NCBI GenBank assembly: GCA_045110475.1
Contig: JBGCGC010000022.1
Coordinates: forward strand, 1 to 64,000
Direction of reading: 5' to 3'
Length of the DNA stretch: 64,000 nucleotides
Source of the DNA: Granulosicoccus sp045110475
GTDB lineage: Bacteria > Pseudomonadota > Gammaproteobacteria > Granulosicoccales > Granulosicoccaceae
A program made the translations under genes and the position numbers. Position 1 is the stretch's first letter; every line of letters starts with the position of its first letter. Below the pieces are notes generated by a model, which had not been told where the DNA came from, searched no databases, and saw only the letters and a list, made by a program, of their open reading frames with translations. Positions 41,796 through 51,302 of the stretch are shown one piece after another.

Positions 41796-43721
41796 ATGCC
41801 TCTCTGCGACCTTTCTCGCCCAATGTTTGTTCAGTACTTCGGCGGTCTTTACGAGCAGTCTCCATGGGTGGTCGAACGCGCTTATAATGCAGGCCTGACC
41901 CCACAGCACGATACGCCAGAGGTGCTGGCAGCCCAATTGCAGCGAGCCGTCGACGAAGCCAGTGAGGAAGAACGTCTGGCGCTTATCAGGTCTTACCCGG
42001 ATCTTTTTGGCAAGGATGCTATTGCCGGTGCGCTGGGCAATGAAGCCAGCATCGAACAGATAAGCGCAGGCCTGAATGACTGCACGCCCGAGCAGCTTGA
42101 GCAGTTCGACGCATTAAACCGGCTCTACTGGTCTCGCTTCGGTATGCCCTTTGTGATGGCAGTTCGCGGATGCTCGCGGCAGGACATTGTCAAAGCGTTT
42201 AATGATCGGATGCGAAACGATCCAAAAAGTGAAATGGCCATCGCGCTTGCAGAAATCCAGAACATTGCACGTATGCGCCTTAACGCTCTGCTGCAGGGTT
42301 CTACCGGGCAATTGAATCGAGGTGTTGCGTCGGGTCAGGATCTCGCTGCCGGTGACAATGATCATATCGTTGGACCAGAGGGTATGACGCCCGCCCAGAT
42401 GCGAAACCCTGACTATTTCCCGGGTTTTTTTCGCGGTGTGCCTTTAGGTATTCAGCATGTTCTGGCTATGTTTGTCAGTAACGTTACGCCCGCTATCATC
42501 ATTGCTGGCGCTGTGGGATTCGGGTTTGGTTCGGCAGATACCTCTGACATTATTTACATGATTCAGATGTCCTTGTTGTTTGCAGGTATCGCGACGTTGA
42601 TTCAAACCGTATCCCTTGGACCCGTGGGTGCCCGTCTGCCGATCGTACAGGGCACAAGTTTCGCGTTTATTCCGGTGATGATTCCTATTGCCAAGGTTTA
42701 TGGGATGGCGGCGCTAATGGGGGGCATCGTTATCGGTGGAATCTTCCATTTTTTCCTCGGGACCATCATTGGTCGTTTGCGACACTGGCTACCACCGCTG
42801 GTTACTGGTCTGGTGGTGTTGATGATTGGTCTGGCGCTGGTAAAAGTCGGTATTCAATACGCTGCTGGCGGCGTGCCGTTGGTAGGTCAACCAGAGTATG
42901 GCAGCCTCGATCATTGGTCATTGGCGCTTATGGTAATTGCTGTCACCTTGCTGCTCAAGTTTTTTGCGCGCGGCATGTTGTCGGTGTCGGCCGTACTTCT
43001 GGGGCTGGTTGCCGGATACCTGTCGGCGTTCTGGTTGGGCATGATCAGCTTCGAGGCCATAGACCGTGCGGCATGGTTTGCCTTACCCAACCCGCTGCAT
43101 TTCGGTCTCGAAATCAATACCGCAGCCATTATCGGGATGTGCCTGATGGGTGTGGTATCCGCGATAGAGACCGTTGGCGACATTTCTGGCATCACCAAAG
43201 GCGGCGCAGGGCGTGAGGCCACGGACAAGGAAGTCGCAGGCGGTACTATGGCGGACGGACTGGGTACGGCTGTTTCAGGTGTATTTGGTGCGTTGCCCAA
43301 TACCTCTTTCAGTCAGAACGTTGGCCTGATCTCCATGACCGGACTAATGAGCCGTCACGTGGTAACGCTGGGTGCCCTGTTTCTGATCATTTGTGGTCTG
43401 GTACCCAAGGTGGGTGCTGCCATCCAGACAATGCCCATCGCTGTTCTTGGTGGTGGGGTTATCGTTATGTTCGGCATGGTTGCGGCAGCAGGAGTCAATA
43501 TGCTGGCCGAGGTTGAATGGAACCGTCGCAACATGATGATTTTCGGAATTTCCCTGTCTCTCGGTCTTGGTCTTCAGCTAGAGCCCGAAGCCTTGCAACA
43601 TCTGCCGGATACGGCCAGGGTTCTGATGACATCGGGTCTGCTACCCGCAGCGCTTATTGCGATTGTTCTGAATCTATTACTGCCGGATAACGCTGCAGTT
43701 GATAAAAAGCCAGCAAATTGA
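41796..43721 (+). CDS. OHCU-decarboxylase domain fused to an NCS2 purine permease
   Basis: A 641-residue fusion. Residues 1-165 are an OHCU-decarboxylase (UraD) domain: LSRPMFVQYFGGLYEQSPWV, SIEQISAGL, FGMPFVMAVRG and AEIQNIARMRLNAL. That enzyme performs the last, stereoselective step of urate to allantoin conversion. Residues 195-630 are an NCS2 (xanthine/uric acid) permease with about 12-14 membrane segments, the GIQHVLAMF motif and the signature QNVGLISMTG. The catalytic His of the decarboxylase motif HPDLxG is Tyr67 here (codon TAC, 41994-41996), while Glu87 is kept. The N-terminal domain may therefore be inactive, binding-only or altered. No other urate genes lie nearby. The domain calls are firm; the combined function is inference. 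Confidence 0.9.
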   Translation: MPLCDLSRPMFVQYFGGLYEQSPWVVERAYNAGLTPQHDTPEVLAAQLQRAVDEASEEERLALIRSYPDLFGKDAIAGALGNEASIEQISAGLNDCTPEQLEQFDALNRLYWSRFGMPFVMAVRGCSRQDIVKAFNDRMRNDPKSEMAIALAEIQNIARMRLNALLQGSTGQLNRGVASGQDLAAGDNDHIVGPEGMTPAQMRNPDYFPGFFRGVPLGIQHVLAMFVSNVTPAIIIAGAVGFGFGSADTSDIIYMIQMSLLFAGIATLIQTVSLGPVGARLPIVQGTSFAFIPVMIPIAKVYGMAALMGGIVIGGIFHFFLGTIIGRLRHWLPPLVTGLVVLMIGLALVKVGIQYAAGGVPLVGQPEYGSLDHWSLALMVIAVTLLLKFFARGMLSVSAVLLGLVAGYLSAFWLGMISFEAIDRAAWFALPNPLHFGLEINTAAIIGMCLMGVVSAIETVGDISGITKGGAGREATDKEVAGGTMADGLGTAVSGVFGALPNTSFSQNVGLISMTGLMSRHVVTLGALFLIICGLVPKVGAAIQTMPIAVLGGGVIVMFGMVAAAGVNMLAEVEWNRRNMMIFGISLSLGLGLQLEPEALQHLPDTARVLMTSGLLPAALIAIVLNLLLPDNAAVDKKPAN

Positions 43722-43749
43722 TACCGAAAGAGTAACGGCAGCGCTGAAA

Positions 43750-45126
43750 CTAACAGGATAGTGCAGCCTGTTTATTCAGAGTCTGGGTGAGTGAACCTGT
43801 CAGCCGATTGTTGTGGATGCCGGTAATGGTCGTGTCCGCAATGTGGTTGGCAAGATCAGTGTGATTCTGGACTATCACGCGCTGATAGTTCGGGGTATAG
43901 CCCTGATGCTGCCAGCGCATTCCAAGGGGCGTATCCACTTGTTTGCCGCGCTCGAACAGAACCGGAAACTGTTTTCCTTCAGAAGCCTGTAGCTGCTCTG
44001 TTTTCAAGGACTCTGCCAGCTCATGCAATTGTTTGCTGCGCTGTTGTCTAACCGGCATGGGAACCGGGTCTGGTAAGCTCGCCGCCTTTGTACCTTCGCG
44101 TTCGGAATAGGTGAAGGCGTGAATGTGACCGAATTTCTGGGTGGCAATAAACTTCAGCGACTCTTCCCATTCGACGTCGGTTTCACCCGGAAAACCCGCG
44201 ATGATGTCAGTGGTTATGTTGAAGTGCGGCACGGCTTCTTTCAGTTTCTGTGTCAGTTGTGCAAAGTCTTTTGTCTTGCAACGTCTGGCCATTCTCCTCA
44301 ATACAGTGTCACTGCCGCTTTGCAGAGGCAGATGCATGTGAGGCATTACCCGTGGGTTAGCGAAAAGATCAATAAATCCCGGTGACAGATCCCAGGGCTC
44401 TACTGATGCAAAACGAATTCTGGCGATATCAGTGTCTGCTACCAGAGCTTGCACGAGGGATTCCAGATTGGTGTCCAGATCTGAACCATACCCACCGACA
44501 TGAACGCCTGTCAGCACCACTTCCTGTACCTGATTGGTGTGCAGCTGACGCACCTCGTCAACGATATCGGCAATGCTGCGGCTTCTTTCGGCACCACGCG
44601 CGACGGTCACGATGCAGAACGTGCAGCGATATCGGCAACCATCCTGAATCTTGATGAACGCGCGATGGCGATTACGGGTAAAGAGCGCTGATTCGGCAGG
44701 AAATGTTGCTGACTGTGGCATATCCGGGCGAATGAAGGCTTCGCGAGTCATTTGTACCAGCTCTTCCTTGCGGCTGTTGGGCACGACGAGGTCGATGCCG
44801 AGCTCGGCAAGCGCCGCCGGATGAGCCAACTCGCTGTAACAACCACTGACAACCAGCTTGGCTGAGGGGTTGTCACGTTGCAGTCTTTGTATTTTTTGAC
44901 GCGATTTGCGAACCGCTTCACGTGTAACCGCACAGGTGTTCATTACTACGACATCGGCGTGCTCGACACTCGCCTCTATCTGATCACCCGCCTTGACAAA
45001 AGAGGCCGCCCATTGTTCCAGCTCTGCCTCGTTTAATCGGCAACCTAGTGCACTAAGATGAATCCGCAACGTAAAGTACCGTAGAAGTATGTTTATGGAG
45101 CACGTAGTGTACCCAAAGCCTGACAT
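43750..45126 (-). CDS. mtaB: tRNA (t6A37) methylthiotransferase MtaB
   Basis: A 458-residue radical-SAM methylthiotransferase. The N-terminal UPF0004 domain has its three cluster Cys in LGCRLNE, NTCAVTRE and SGCYSE. The radical-SAM triad CRYRCTFC (C-x3-C-x2-C) is followed by GVHVGGYGSD. A C-terminal TRAM-like domain ends the protein. LGCRLNEAE identifies the MtaB branch, which makes ms2t6A at position 37 of tRNAs reading ANN codons. The N-terminus is uncertain: homology begins at RIHLSALGC (a TTG at 45069 would fit), while ATG codons lie at 45126 and 45150; none has a clear ribosome-binding site. Confidence 0.92.
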   Translation of the reverse strand: MSGFGYTTCSINILLRYFTLRIHLSALGCRLNEAELEQWAASFVKAGDQIEASVEHADVVVMNTCAVTREAVRKSRQKIQRLQRDNPSAKLVVSGCYSELAHPAALAELGIDLVVPNSRKEELVQMTREAFIRPDMPQSATFPAESALFTRNRHRAFIKIQDGCRYRCTFCIVTVARGAERSRSIADIVDEVRQLHTNQVQEVVLTGVHVGGYGSDLDTNLESLVQALVADTDIARIRFASVEPWDLSPGFIDLFANPRVMPHMHLPLQSGSDTVLRRMARRCKTKDFAQLTQKLKEAVPHFNITTDIIAGFPGETDVEWEESLKFIATQKFGHIHAFTYSEREGTKAASLPDPVPMPVRQQRSKQLHELAESLKTEQLQASEGKQFPVLFERGKQVDTPLGMRWQHQGYTPNYQRVIVQNHTDLANHIADTTITGIHNNRLTGSLTQTLNKQAALSC

Positions 45127-45247
45127 AATACTTGGCCTGAATAAGTCCACAGTGTGAGTTGCCTGTGCTACAGCATTGTGGCAGTGGGGTGTTTTCGCTA
45201 CGATGTAGACTCAAATTCTTAAACCTCCAGTCACCGGACCCTATTTC

Positions 45248-48200
45248 ATGTTCAGAGATTTCGAGAAGGCCCCAAGCAAGTCTTCCTATCAGTTGAAATT
45301 CATCCTCGCGGCACTGGCATTGATCGCCCTGATGGCCGCCTGGATCGCGCGTTCCAATTCGAACCATGAACTGAGAAGTACGCAGGCAGAGCGCGAACAG
45401 GTTGTCGCGTTGCTGGACGCACGTAATCTCGAACTACAAACCGCGGAGCGTGACATAAGCAACCTGCGTATCGAGCAAGCGGCTCTGGAAGAGGCGATCG
45501 CACTCAGTGAGGATGAGCTGGTCGATTTGCGTGGGCAGCTAACGACACTGGGCGCGCAAAGCACCGACACACAGGCGTTACTCGCAACTGTTACCGAATC
45601 CAGGACCTCTTTGGAAGGGCAAGTTACAGCGTTGTTGGATGAACTCAACGCCGCCCAGCAGAATCTTGTGACACTGGACGCTGAACGCTCTTCAGTCATT
45701 GGCGAACTAGAAGCGCAGATTGCCGATCTCAATGCTCAGCGAGACGAGCGTGTTTTGTCACTTGAGCAACAGCTTGCGCAATTTGACATTCAGGCCGATG
45801 AGCGGGTCATGGAACTGCAAACGCAAGTGGCGGCATTCGATTTGCAACGCGACGCGCGAGTACAGGTGCTGGAAGACGAGATAGAAATGATGAACGGCCG
45901 CATAACAGATCAGGCCGGTACGATCCGCGAACGTGTGCAGAGCCTGCGTGCTGCTAACGTTCAGCTACAGGAGTTGCAAGCGACCTCCAGCTCTGCGTCA
46001 CTGGATCTGTCGAACGCCCAGAGCAGCTACAACAGACTGTTGAATCTCTATGACACCGATGTTGCGTTGCTTAATTCAGAAATAGGCGACCTGGAAGCCC
46101 GCAAGGCGGCATTGGAAGCTGATATTTCTGCGCTTGATGCACGTGTGATTACGGTGGAGCAGGAGCTTGCGTTTACCAGTGGCGACCTTGAACAGACGAT
46201 CGCTGCACTGGTTGAGAACGAGGCATCTCTGGCTGAAGCACAGATTTCACTGGAAAGTGTTCAATCCGAAGCGTCTGTGTTGGAGGATGAGCTGGCTTTC
46301 ACTCGCGGCAACCTTGAACAGACGGTAGCCGCACTGGTTGAGAACGAGGCGTCCCTGGTTGAAACACAGATTTCACTGGAAAATGCTCAATCCGAAGCGT
46401 CTGTGTCAGACGATGAGCTGGCTTTCACTCGCGGCAACCTTGCACAGGCCGAGACAAAACTCGTCGATACCGAGCTGGTGCTGGAAGATACACAGATTGA
46501 ACTGGCGCAGACCCGCGAAAACCTTGCCAGCACGCAGAGCGAGCTTGACAGTCAGAATCAGGCCCTTGCCGAACTCCAGACAGAGTACGCCAACACGCGG
46601 ACAGCGCTCGAAGATGACATTGCTGCGCAAACGGCAGAGCTGGCCAGAATCGAGTCAGAACTCGCTGATGCCTCCTCCGGTCTGGATCTTGCCAAGGCCG
46701 AGATTGCCGATCGAGACAGCAATCTGGGTGAGTTGAATTTTCAGGTACAGTCCCTCATGAGCGGGACGACACAACTGGATACCGAACTTAATTCACTACA
46801 AACCTCTTACGACGCCGACGTTGTCCTGCTGAATGCCGAGATTGGTGATCTTGAGGCCAGGCGTCAGGCTCTGGCGCTCGAAGTTGATGCGTTAACGGAT
46901 CAAACCCTGACGCTGGAATCCCAAAAAGGTCAGCTTCAGCTAGCGCTGGGTGGTTTGCAAAACCGGCTTGATGATGTTCAGGCCAATGCGCGGGACGAGA
47001 TCGATTCACGGACGTTCCAGATTCAGAGTCTGCAGGCCGAGGTAGGCGACCAGACCGCCACTCTGGAAGGTCAGATAAATACGCTTTCGACGGAACGCGA
47101 TGCGCTACTGTCACAACAGGATGTCCTGCAGGCGCAGGTGGGAACACTCGAGGCCGACCTGTCCAGCTTGTCAGCAGCTCAACAGAACCTTGAGGCCGAG
47201 CGAAATGCAGCAGCCGAAACTATCCTTTCTCTGGAGGCAGAGGTTGAAGAACTTCAGGCGACCATTGACCTGCAGGTTCCAGCCATTGCCGAATTGCGTA
47301 GTCGTAGTGCATCGATGGAAGAGGAGCTGGCTCAGGCCAGAATCAATGCCGTTGCCGAGCTGGATGCTGCCAATGGTCAGATTGTTGATCTGCAATCCGC
47401 ACTTGATGCGCAGCAACAAACATCAGCGGATGAACTGGCGGTGGCAACTGCCCGTGTCGAAGAACTGGAAGCATCCATCGCGTCAAGTAATGAGCAACTG
47501 GCTACTGCCAGCGCCGAGGTTGGTGAATTGCAGGCAACACTCGACACACAGACCTCTCTGGCGGAAGAACAGTTTTCCGAAGCCAATGCAACCATCGAGG
47601 AACTTCAGGCCACCATCGATCTACAAGTGCCAGCTCTTGCCGAACTGCGCATGCGTAGTCAGCAGCTGGATACGCAGCGAGCCGAGATGGCAATGAGTGT
47701 AAATAGCCTGACGTCGCAATTGGGTGAGGTGCAGTCTTCCGATAGCGCCGAGCTGGCCAACGCTCGAGAGCAAGCTCAGGAGCTTCAGGCAACTATCGAT
47801 TTGCAAGTGCCTGTTATCGCTGAATTACGGGGTCGCAGCGCAAATCTGGAATCACAGGTTCTGGCGGAGCAGGCGCGAATCGCCGAGCTGCAGACTACGG
47901 TTGATTCTCAGGAGCTGACACTGGAGGAGCTTCGTGCGCGAAGCAGCGAACTTGAATCGCAAGTGGTCAGCAAGGATGAGGAAATCGCTGAACTTCAGTC
48001 CACCATTGATCTGCAGGTTCCAGCCATTGCCGAACTGCGCTCACGCAGCAATAACCTGGATGTGGAGCGCGCACAGATGGCTACGCAAGTAGGTGAATTG
48101 CAAGCGCGTCTGGAAACGGCAGAGTCTGCTGCTGCCGATGCCTCTGAGATGGATCAGTTACTGACGCAGAAAGCTGCGTTGCAACTTCGCCTTGGCGACT

Positions 48201-50008
48201 TGCAAACCTTGTTTGAGACCACTGCTGAGGCAACCGACGGTGCTGTTGCCGAACTGGCGGCCAGCCGCGAGCAGTTCGATACACAAAGAATTGAGCTGAC
48301 GCAAGCGAATGACGAGCTGGAAGGGCAGATTGCAACGCTCGATGAGGCCAACGGCTTACTCAAGAATCGGGTAGATGTACTACGTGGTGAACGCGATGCC
48401 GCTCTGCAGCAACTCTCCGATCTTGAGACGGAGCAGGCCTCCCTGAATCAGCAACTGGCGCAACTGGAAACGCAAAATGCTGATATGACCGGACAGATTG
48501 AAACGCTCGACGCTGACAGAGCAACGCTGATTGAACAGTTTGCCGTTCTGGAAGGTGATAAAGCGCAATTGCAGACGGAACTGGACGAGACCCTGCAAGC
48601 TGCGGCTACCGCACTGGAATCGAATAACGCGGTTCAGTTGCAGGCCAGCGACATATCGGCTGAGCTTGCGCAGGTGAGTGACGAACGCGATTCCCTGCAA
48701 GGCGAGGTAGGAGAGCTCGGCGCACAGGTCGAGGATCTGGAAGGCCAGCTTGCTGTGTCCGCCGAGGCCAGCGCTGCTGCTGATCAGGCCAGGCTCGAAC
48801 TTGAGCAGCAAATTGCGGATGCACAGGGACAGGTTGAGACGCTTCAGGGAGAGCTAGCAGCCGTGCAGGCTCAGATCGGAGAGCTCGATACGCAGCTGAC
48901 TGCGGCCAATGAACAAAATGCCACATTAGAGGCGGATCTGGCCACTGCTAACGAGCAACGTGCAGCGATGGAAGAACAACTGGCTGCCGCTGCTGCTCAA
49001 ACAGAGGCACTCGATGGAGAGCTTGCGGTGTTGACCGAGCAGAACAATTCCCTGCAATCACAGCTTGCCGCTTCTGGTGAGCAGCAAGCTCTGCTTGAAA
49101 CACAACTGGGAACCCTGCAGACAGAACTCGATGCAGGTAACAACCAGATACAGACACTGCAATCAAGTATGGCATCCGATACCGGCGCGTTGAACGAGCA
49201 GCTTGCCTTCGTCAATGCAGAAAAGGCGACTCTGGAAGCCCAACTTGCTGAATCAAACGACGCTCTTGGCGCGATGGAACAAAGCGTTGCTGAAAATCAG
49301 GAAAGCATTGCCCGGCTTGAGGCGCAAGTTGCGGATGCCACAGCATCAACCGAGTCGCTGGAGTCACAGCTAACCGAGCTCAATGTTGCCAAGAACGATC
49401 TTGAGGCGCGTCTGGCCGAATCGGAAACCGGCGCCGAGGCACTGCGATCCGAAATTCAAGTGGCTCAGAGCACCGCCAGTGATCAGCTTGCACTGGCAGA
49501 AAATCTGGCGGCGAAACTTGCTGAGGTTCAAGACCAGAGCTCTGATGTCGTGCAACGTGCTGCGGCCCTTAGCGAGGATATAGATGCCAGTTTGGCCGCT
49601 AACGGTGTTGATAACGTGGATGTTTCGGTCAGGGATGACAACGGTGTGGTTATCAACCTGCCGAGTGGTGCGTTGTTTAATTCCGGTCGTGCACGTTTGA
49701 GTGCAGATGGAAGAAATCTGATGACTCGTGTTGCTGCTGCGCTTCAGGATGTTGACAACGACATTGTTGTAGAGGGGCATACTGACAGCATTCCGGTAAC
49801 CGGGGATCTGCAAACGATTTTTCCGAGTAATTGGGAGTTGTCAGTAGCGCGTGCCGCGAACACGGTTAACTTTCTGGAGAACAGTGCCGGTGTTGGTGCA
49901 GAAAGATTGTCCGCTACAGGCTTCGGTCAACAGCGTCCTGTTGCACCGAACAACACCCGAGATGGCAGAGCGCTGAATCGCCGAGTGGAGATTGTCGTAC
50001 TACCTTGA
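45248..50008 (+). CDS. Giant coiled-coil protein with C-terminal OmpA peptidoglycan-binding domain
   Basis: A 1586-residue protein. One membrane helix near the N-terminus (FILAALALIALMAAWIA, residues 18-34) anchors it in the inner membrane with the rest in the periplasm. Residues about 40-1450 are almost continuous coiled coil, rich in Ala, Glu, Gln, Leu and Asp. Internal repeats are visible: a 42-residue unit three times from residue 303 (DNA 46154-46531) and a 20-residue unit starting ELQATIDLQVP at residues 668, 785, 845, 880 and 915. Residues about 1465-1586 form an OmpA/MotB-type domain with EGHTDSIPV, NWELSVARA and ALNRRVEIV, which binds peptidoglycan. A length near 200 nm is possible if the coil is straight, so it may fold back or be a spacer. 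The function is unknown. Confidence 0.9.
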   Translation: MFRDFEKAPSKSSYQLKFILAALALIALMAAWIARSNSNHELRSTQAEREQVVALLDARNLELQTAERDISNLRIEQAALEEAIALSEDELVDLRGQLTTLGAQSTDTQALLATVTESRTSLEGQVTALLDELNAAQQNLVTLDAERSSVIGELEAQIADLNAQRDERVLSLEQQLAQFDIQADERVMELQTQVAAFDLQRDARVQVLEDEIEMMNGRITDQAGTIRERVQSLRAANVQLQELQATSSSASLDLSNAQSSYNRLLNLYDTDVALLNSEIGDLEARKAALEADISALDARVITVEQELAFTSGDLEQTIAALVENEASLAEAQISLESVQSEASVLEDELAFTRGNLEQTVAALVENEASLVETQISLENAQSEASVSDDELAFTRGNLAQAETKLVDTELVLEDTQIELAQTRENLASTQSELDSQNQALAELQTEYANTRTALEDDIAAQTAELARIESELADASSGLDLAKAEIADRDSNLGELNFQVQSLMSGTTQLDTELNSLQTSYDADVVLLNAEIGDLEARRQALALEVDALTDQTLTLESQKGQLQLALGGLQNRLDDVQANARDEIDSRTFQIQSLQAEVGDQTATLEGQINTLSTERDALLSQQDVLQAQVGTLEADLSSLSAAQQNLEAERNAAAETILSLEAEVEELQATIDLQVPAIAELRSRSASMEEELAQARINAVAELDAANGQIVDLQSALDAQQQTSADELAVATARVEELEASIASSNEQLATASAEVGELQATLDTQTSLAEEQFSEANATIEELQATIDLQVPALAELRMRSQQLDTQRAEMAMSVNSLTSQLGEVQSSDSAELANAREQAQELQATIDLQVPVIAELRGRSANLESQVLAEQARIAELQTTVDSQELTLEELRARSSELESQVVSKDEEIAELQSTIDLQVPAIAELRSRSNNLDVERAQMATQVGELQARLETAESAAADASEMDQLLTQKAALQLRLGDLQTLFETTAEATDGAVAELAASREQFDTQRIELTQANDELEGQIATLDEANGLLKNRVDVLRGERDAALQQLSDLETEQASLNQQLAQLETQNADMTGQIETLDADRATLIEQFAVLEGDKAQLQTELDETLQAAATALESNNAVQLQASDISAELAQVSDERDSLQGEVGELGAQVEDLEGQLAVSAEASAAADQARLELEQQIADAQGQVETLQGELAAVQAQIGELDTQLTAANEQNATLEADLATANEQRAAMEEQLAAAAAQTEALDGELAVLTEQNNSLQSQLAASGEQQALLETQLGTLQTELDAGNNQIQTLQSSMASDTGALNEQLAFVNAEKATLEAQLAESNDALGAMEQSVAENQESIARLEAQVADATASTESLESQLTELNVAKNDLEARLAESETGAEALRSEIQVAQSTASDQLALAENLAAKLAEVQDQSSDVVQRAAALSEDIDASLAANGVDNVDVSVRDDNGVVINLPSGALFNSGRARLSADGRNLMTRVAAALQDVDNDIVVEGHTDSIPVTGDLQTIFPSNWELSVARAANTVNFLENSAGVGAERLSATGFGQQRPVAPNNTRDGRALNRRVEIVVLP
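46154..46531 (+). repeat. Three 126-base coding repeats in the coiled-coil gene
   Basis: Units begin at 46154, 46280 and 46406, exactly 126 bases (42 codons) apart. Each starts with a variant of ELAFTRGNL and the first two contain AALVENEASL. 42 residues is six heptads, so unit gain or loss keeps the coiled-coil register. Units 1 and 2 are nearly identical; unit 3 has diverged after its first 12 residues. Confidence 0.85.
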
Positions 50009-50718
50009 ATAACGATACGGAAGCCCCGGACGTCAGCGAGCTTGACCGAGCTGACGCACCACTAGCACCAGACGGGGTTTCCGATAACAACGCAAATGGG
50101 ATTGCCGGTTATCGCAAGACCATTTGCGTTGCAATGACCGGCGCGTCGGGTATTCAGTACGCACTAAGGCTCATTGAATGTCTTATCAAGGCGAACTGCG
50201 AGGTCTATGTCCTCATGTCCAAACCGGCTCAGATAGTCATGGGTATGGACACTGAGATACCGGTACCCTCGCGCACCGCAGATATACAAAAGCAGTTCTC
50301 GGCCATGTATGGCGCAAAGGCCGGACAGCTAAAGGCCTATGGTCAGCAAGAGTGGACATCACCCGTTGCCAGTGGTTCGGGTGTACCGGATGCTATGGTT
50401 ATCTGCCCATGCACCACAGGTACTCTAGCTTCAGTTGCGGCAGGCACCTGCAACAACTTGCTGGAAAGAGCAGCAGACGTGGTTATCAAGGAAGGCAGGA
50501 AGCTGATTGTCATGCCACGTGAGATGCCTTTTTCCCTTATTCATCTGGAGAACATGCAGCGACTTGCCAGAGCGGGTGTTGTTATCATGCCGCCGAACCC
50601 GGCGTTTTATAACCTTCCCAAAACCGTCGATGAACTAATCGACTTCGTGGTTGCCCGTGTCATGGATCAACTGGAGGTTGAACAGTCACTGATGCCACGT
50701 TGGGGTATAGAGGAGTAG
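50005..50718 (+). CDS. ubiX: Flavin prenyltransferase UbiX
   Basis: A 237-residue UbiX. From residue 38 the family pattern is clear: ICVAMTGASGIQYALRLIE, ICPCTTGTLASVAAGTCNNLLERAADV, and MPREMPFSLIHLENM. It makes the prenylated flavin cofactor used by UbiD decarboxylases in ubiquinone synthesis. An acidic 37-residue N-terminal extension precedes the core. The start is a TTG at 50005 overlapping the stop of the coiled-coil gene (TTGA); a shorter start near MTGASG is also conceivable. The LON-domain gene follows after 5 bases. Confidence 0.93.
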   Translation: MNNDTEAPDVSELDRADAPLAPDGVSDNNANGIAGYRKTICVAMTGASGIQYALRLIECLIKANCEVYVLMSKPAQIVMGMDTEIPVPSRTADIQKQFSAMYGAKAGQLKAYGQQEWTSPVASGSGVPDAMVICPCTTGTLASVAAGTCNNLLERAADVVIKEGRKLIVMPREMPFSLIHLENMQRLARAGVVIMPPNPAFYNLPKTVDELIDFVVARVMDQLEVEQSLMPRWGIEE

Positions 50719-50723
50719 CGACA

Positions 50724-51302
50724 ATGCAATTGCCCTTGTTTCCGCTTTCAAGTGTTGTACTGCCTGGCGGGCTCATGCCGTTACGATTGTTCGAGCGGCG
50801 CTATATCGATATGGTAAAAGAGTGCTTTCGCAATGGCAGTGGCTTCGGTATCTGTCTTATCAGAAACGGACGCGAAGCAGGTCTGCCTTCAGAACCTTTT
50901 CCGATGGGGACAACAGTATCGATTATTGATTTTGATCAAGGTGCTGATGGCCTCCTGCAAATTACCGCACGAGGCGAAGAGGAATTCAAGGTGCTTACCT
51001 ACACCTCCAACGATGCTGGCCTGATTATTGGCGACGTGGAGATACTGCCGCCAAAGGAGGTCACACCCATGGTGGCAGACTACGAACTACTGGCGAAAAA
51101 ACTGGAACTGATCCTGAGCTACCTCGAAACTGATACCCGATTTGAGGATCAGCAATTGGATGATGCTGACTGGGTCTGTCATCGCTTGCTGGAGGTACTG
51201 CCGCTGGAGCCAGACGCCAAGTATGAATTACTGCAAATGCCTACCAATGCGGATCGTCTGCAAGCGCTGAGTGGCCTGCAGATTGAAATCGCCGAGCGCT
51301 AG
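50724..51302 (+). CDS. LON substrate-binding domain protein
   Basis: A 192-residue protein consisting of a Lon N-terminal (PF02190-type) domain without ATPase or protease parts: MQLPLFPLSSVVLPGGLMPLRLFERRY, GFGICLIRNG, LQITARGEEEFKVL, and a helical end. Such stand-alone LAN domains probably bind proteins or peptides; their role is not known. ATG 50724 follows the ubiX stop by five bases, so they are cotranscribed. The TAG stop (51300-51302) is part of the CTAG target duplication of MITE copy 3. Confidence 0.88.
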   Translation: MQLPLFPLSSVVLPGGLMPLRLFERRYIDMVKECFRNGSGFGICLIRNGREAGLPSEPFPMGTTVSIIDFDQGADGLLQITARGEEEFKVLTYTSNDAGLIIGDVEILPPKEVTPMVADYELLAKKLELILSYLETDTRFEDQQLDDADWVCHRLLEVLPLEPDAKYELLQMPTNADRLQALSGLQIEIAER

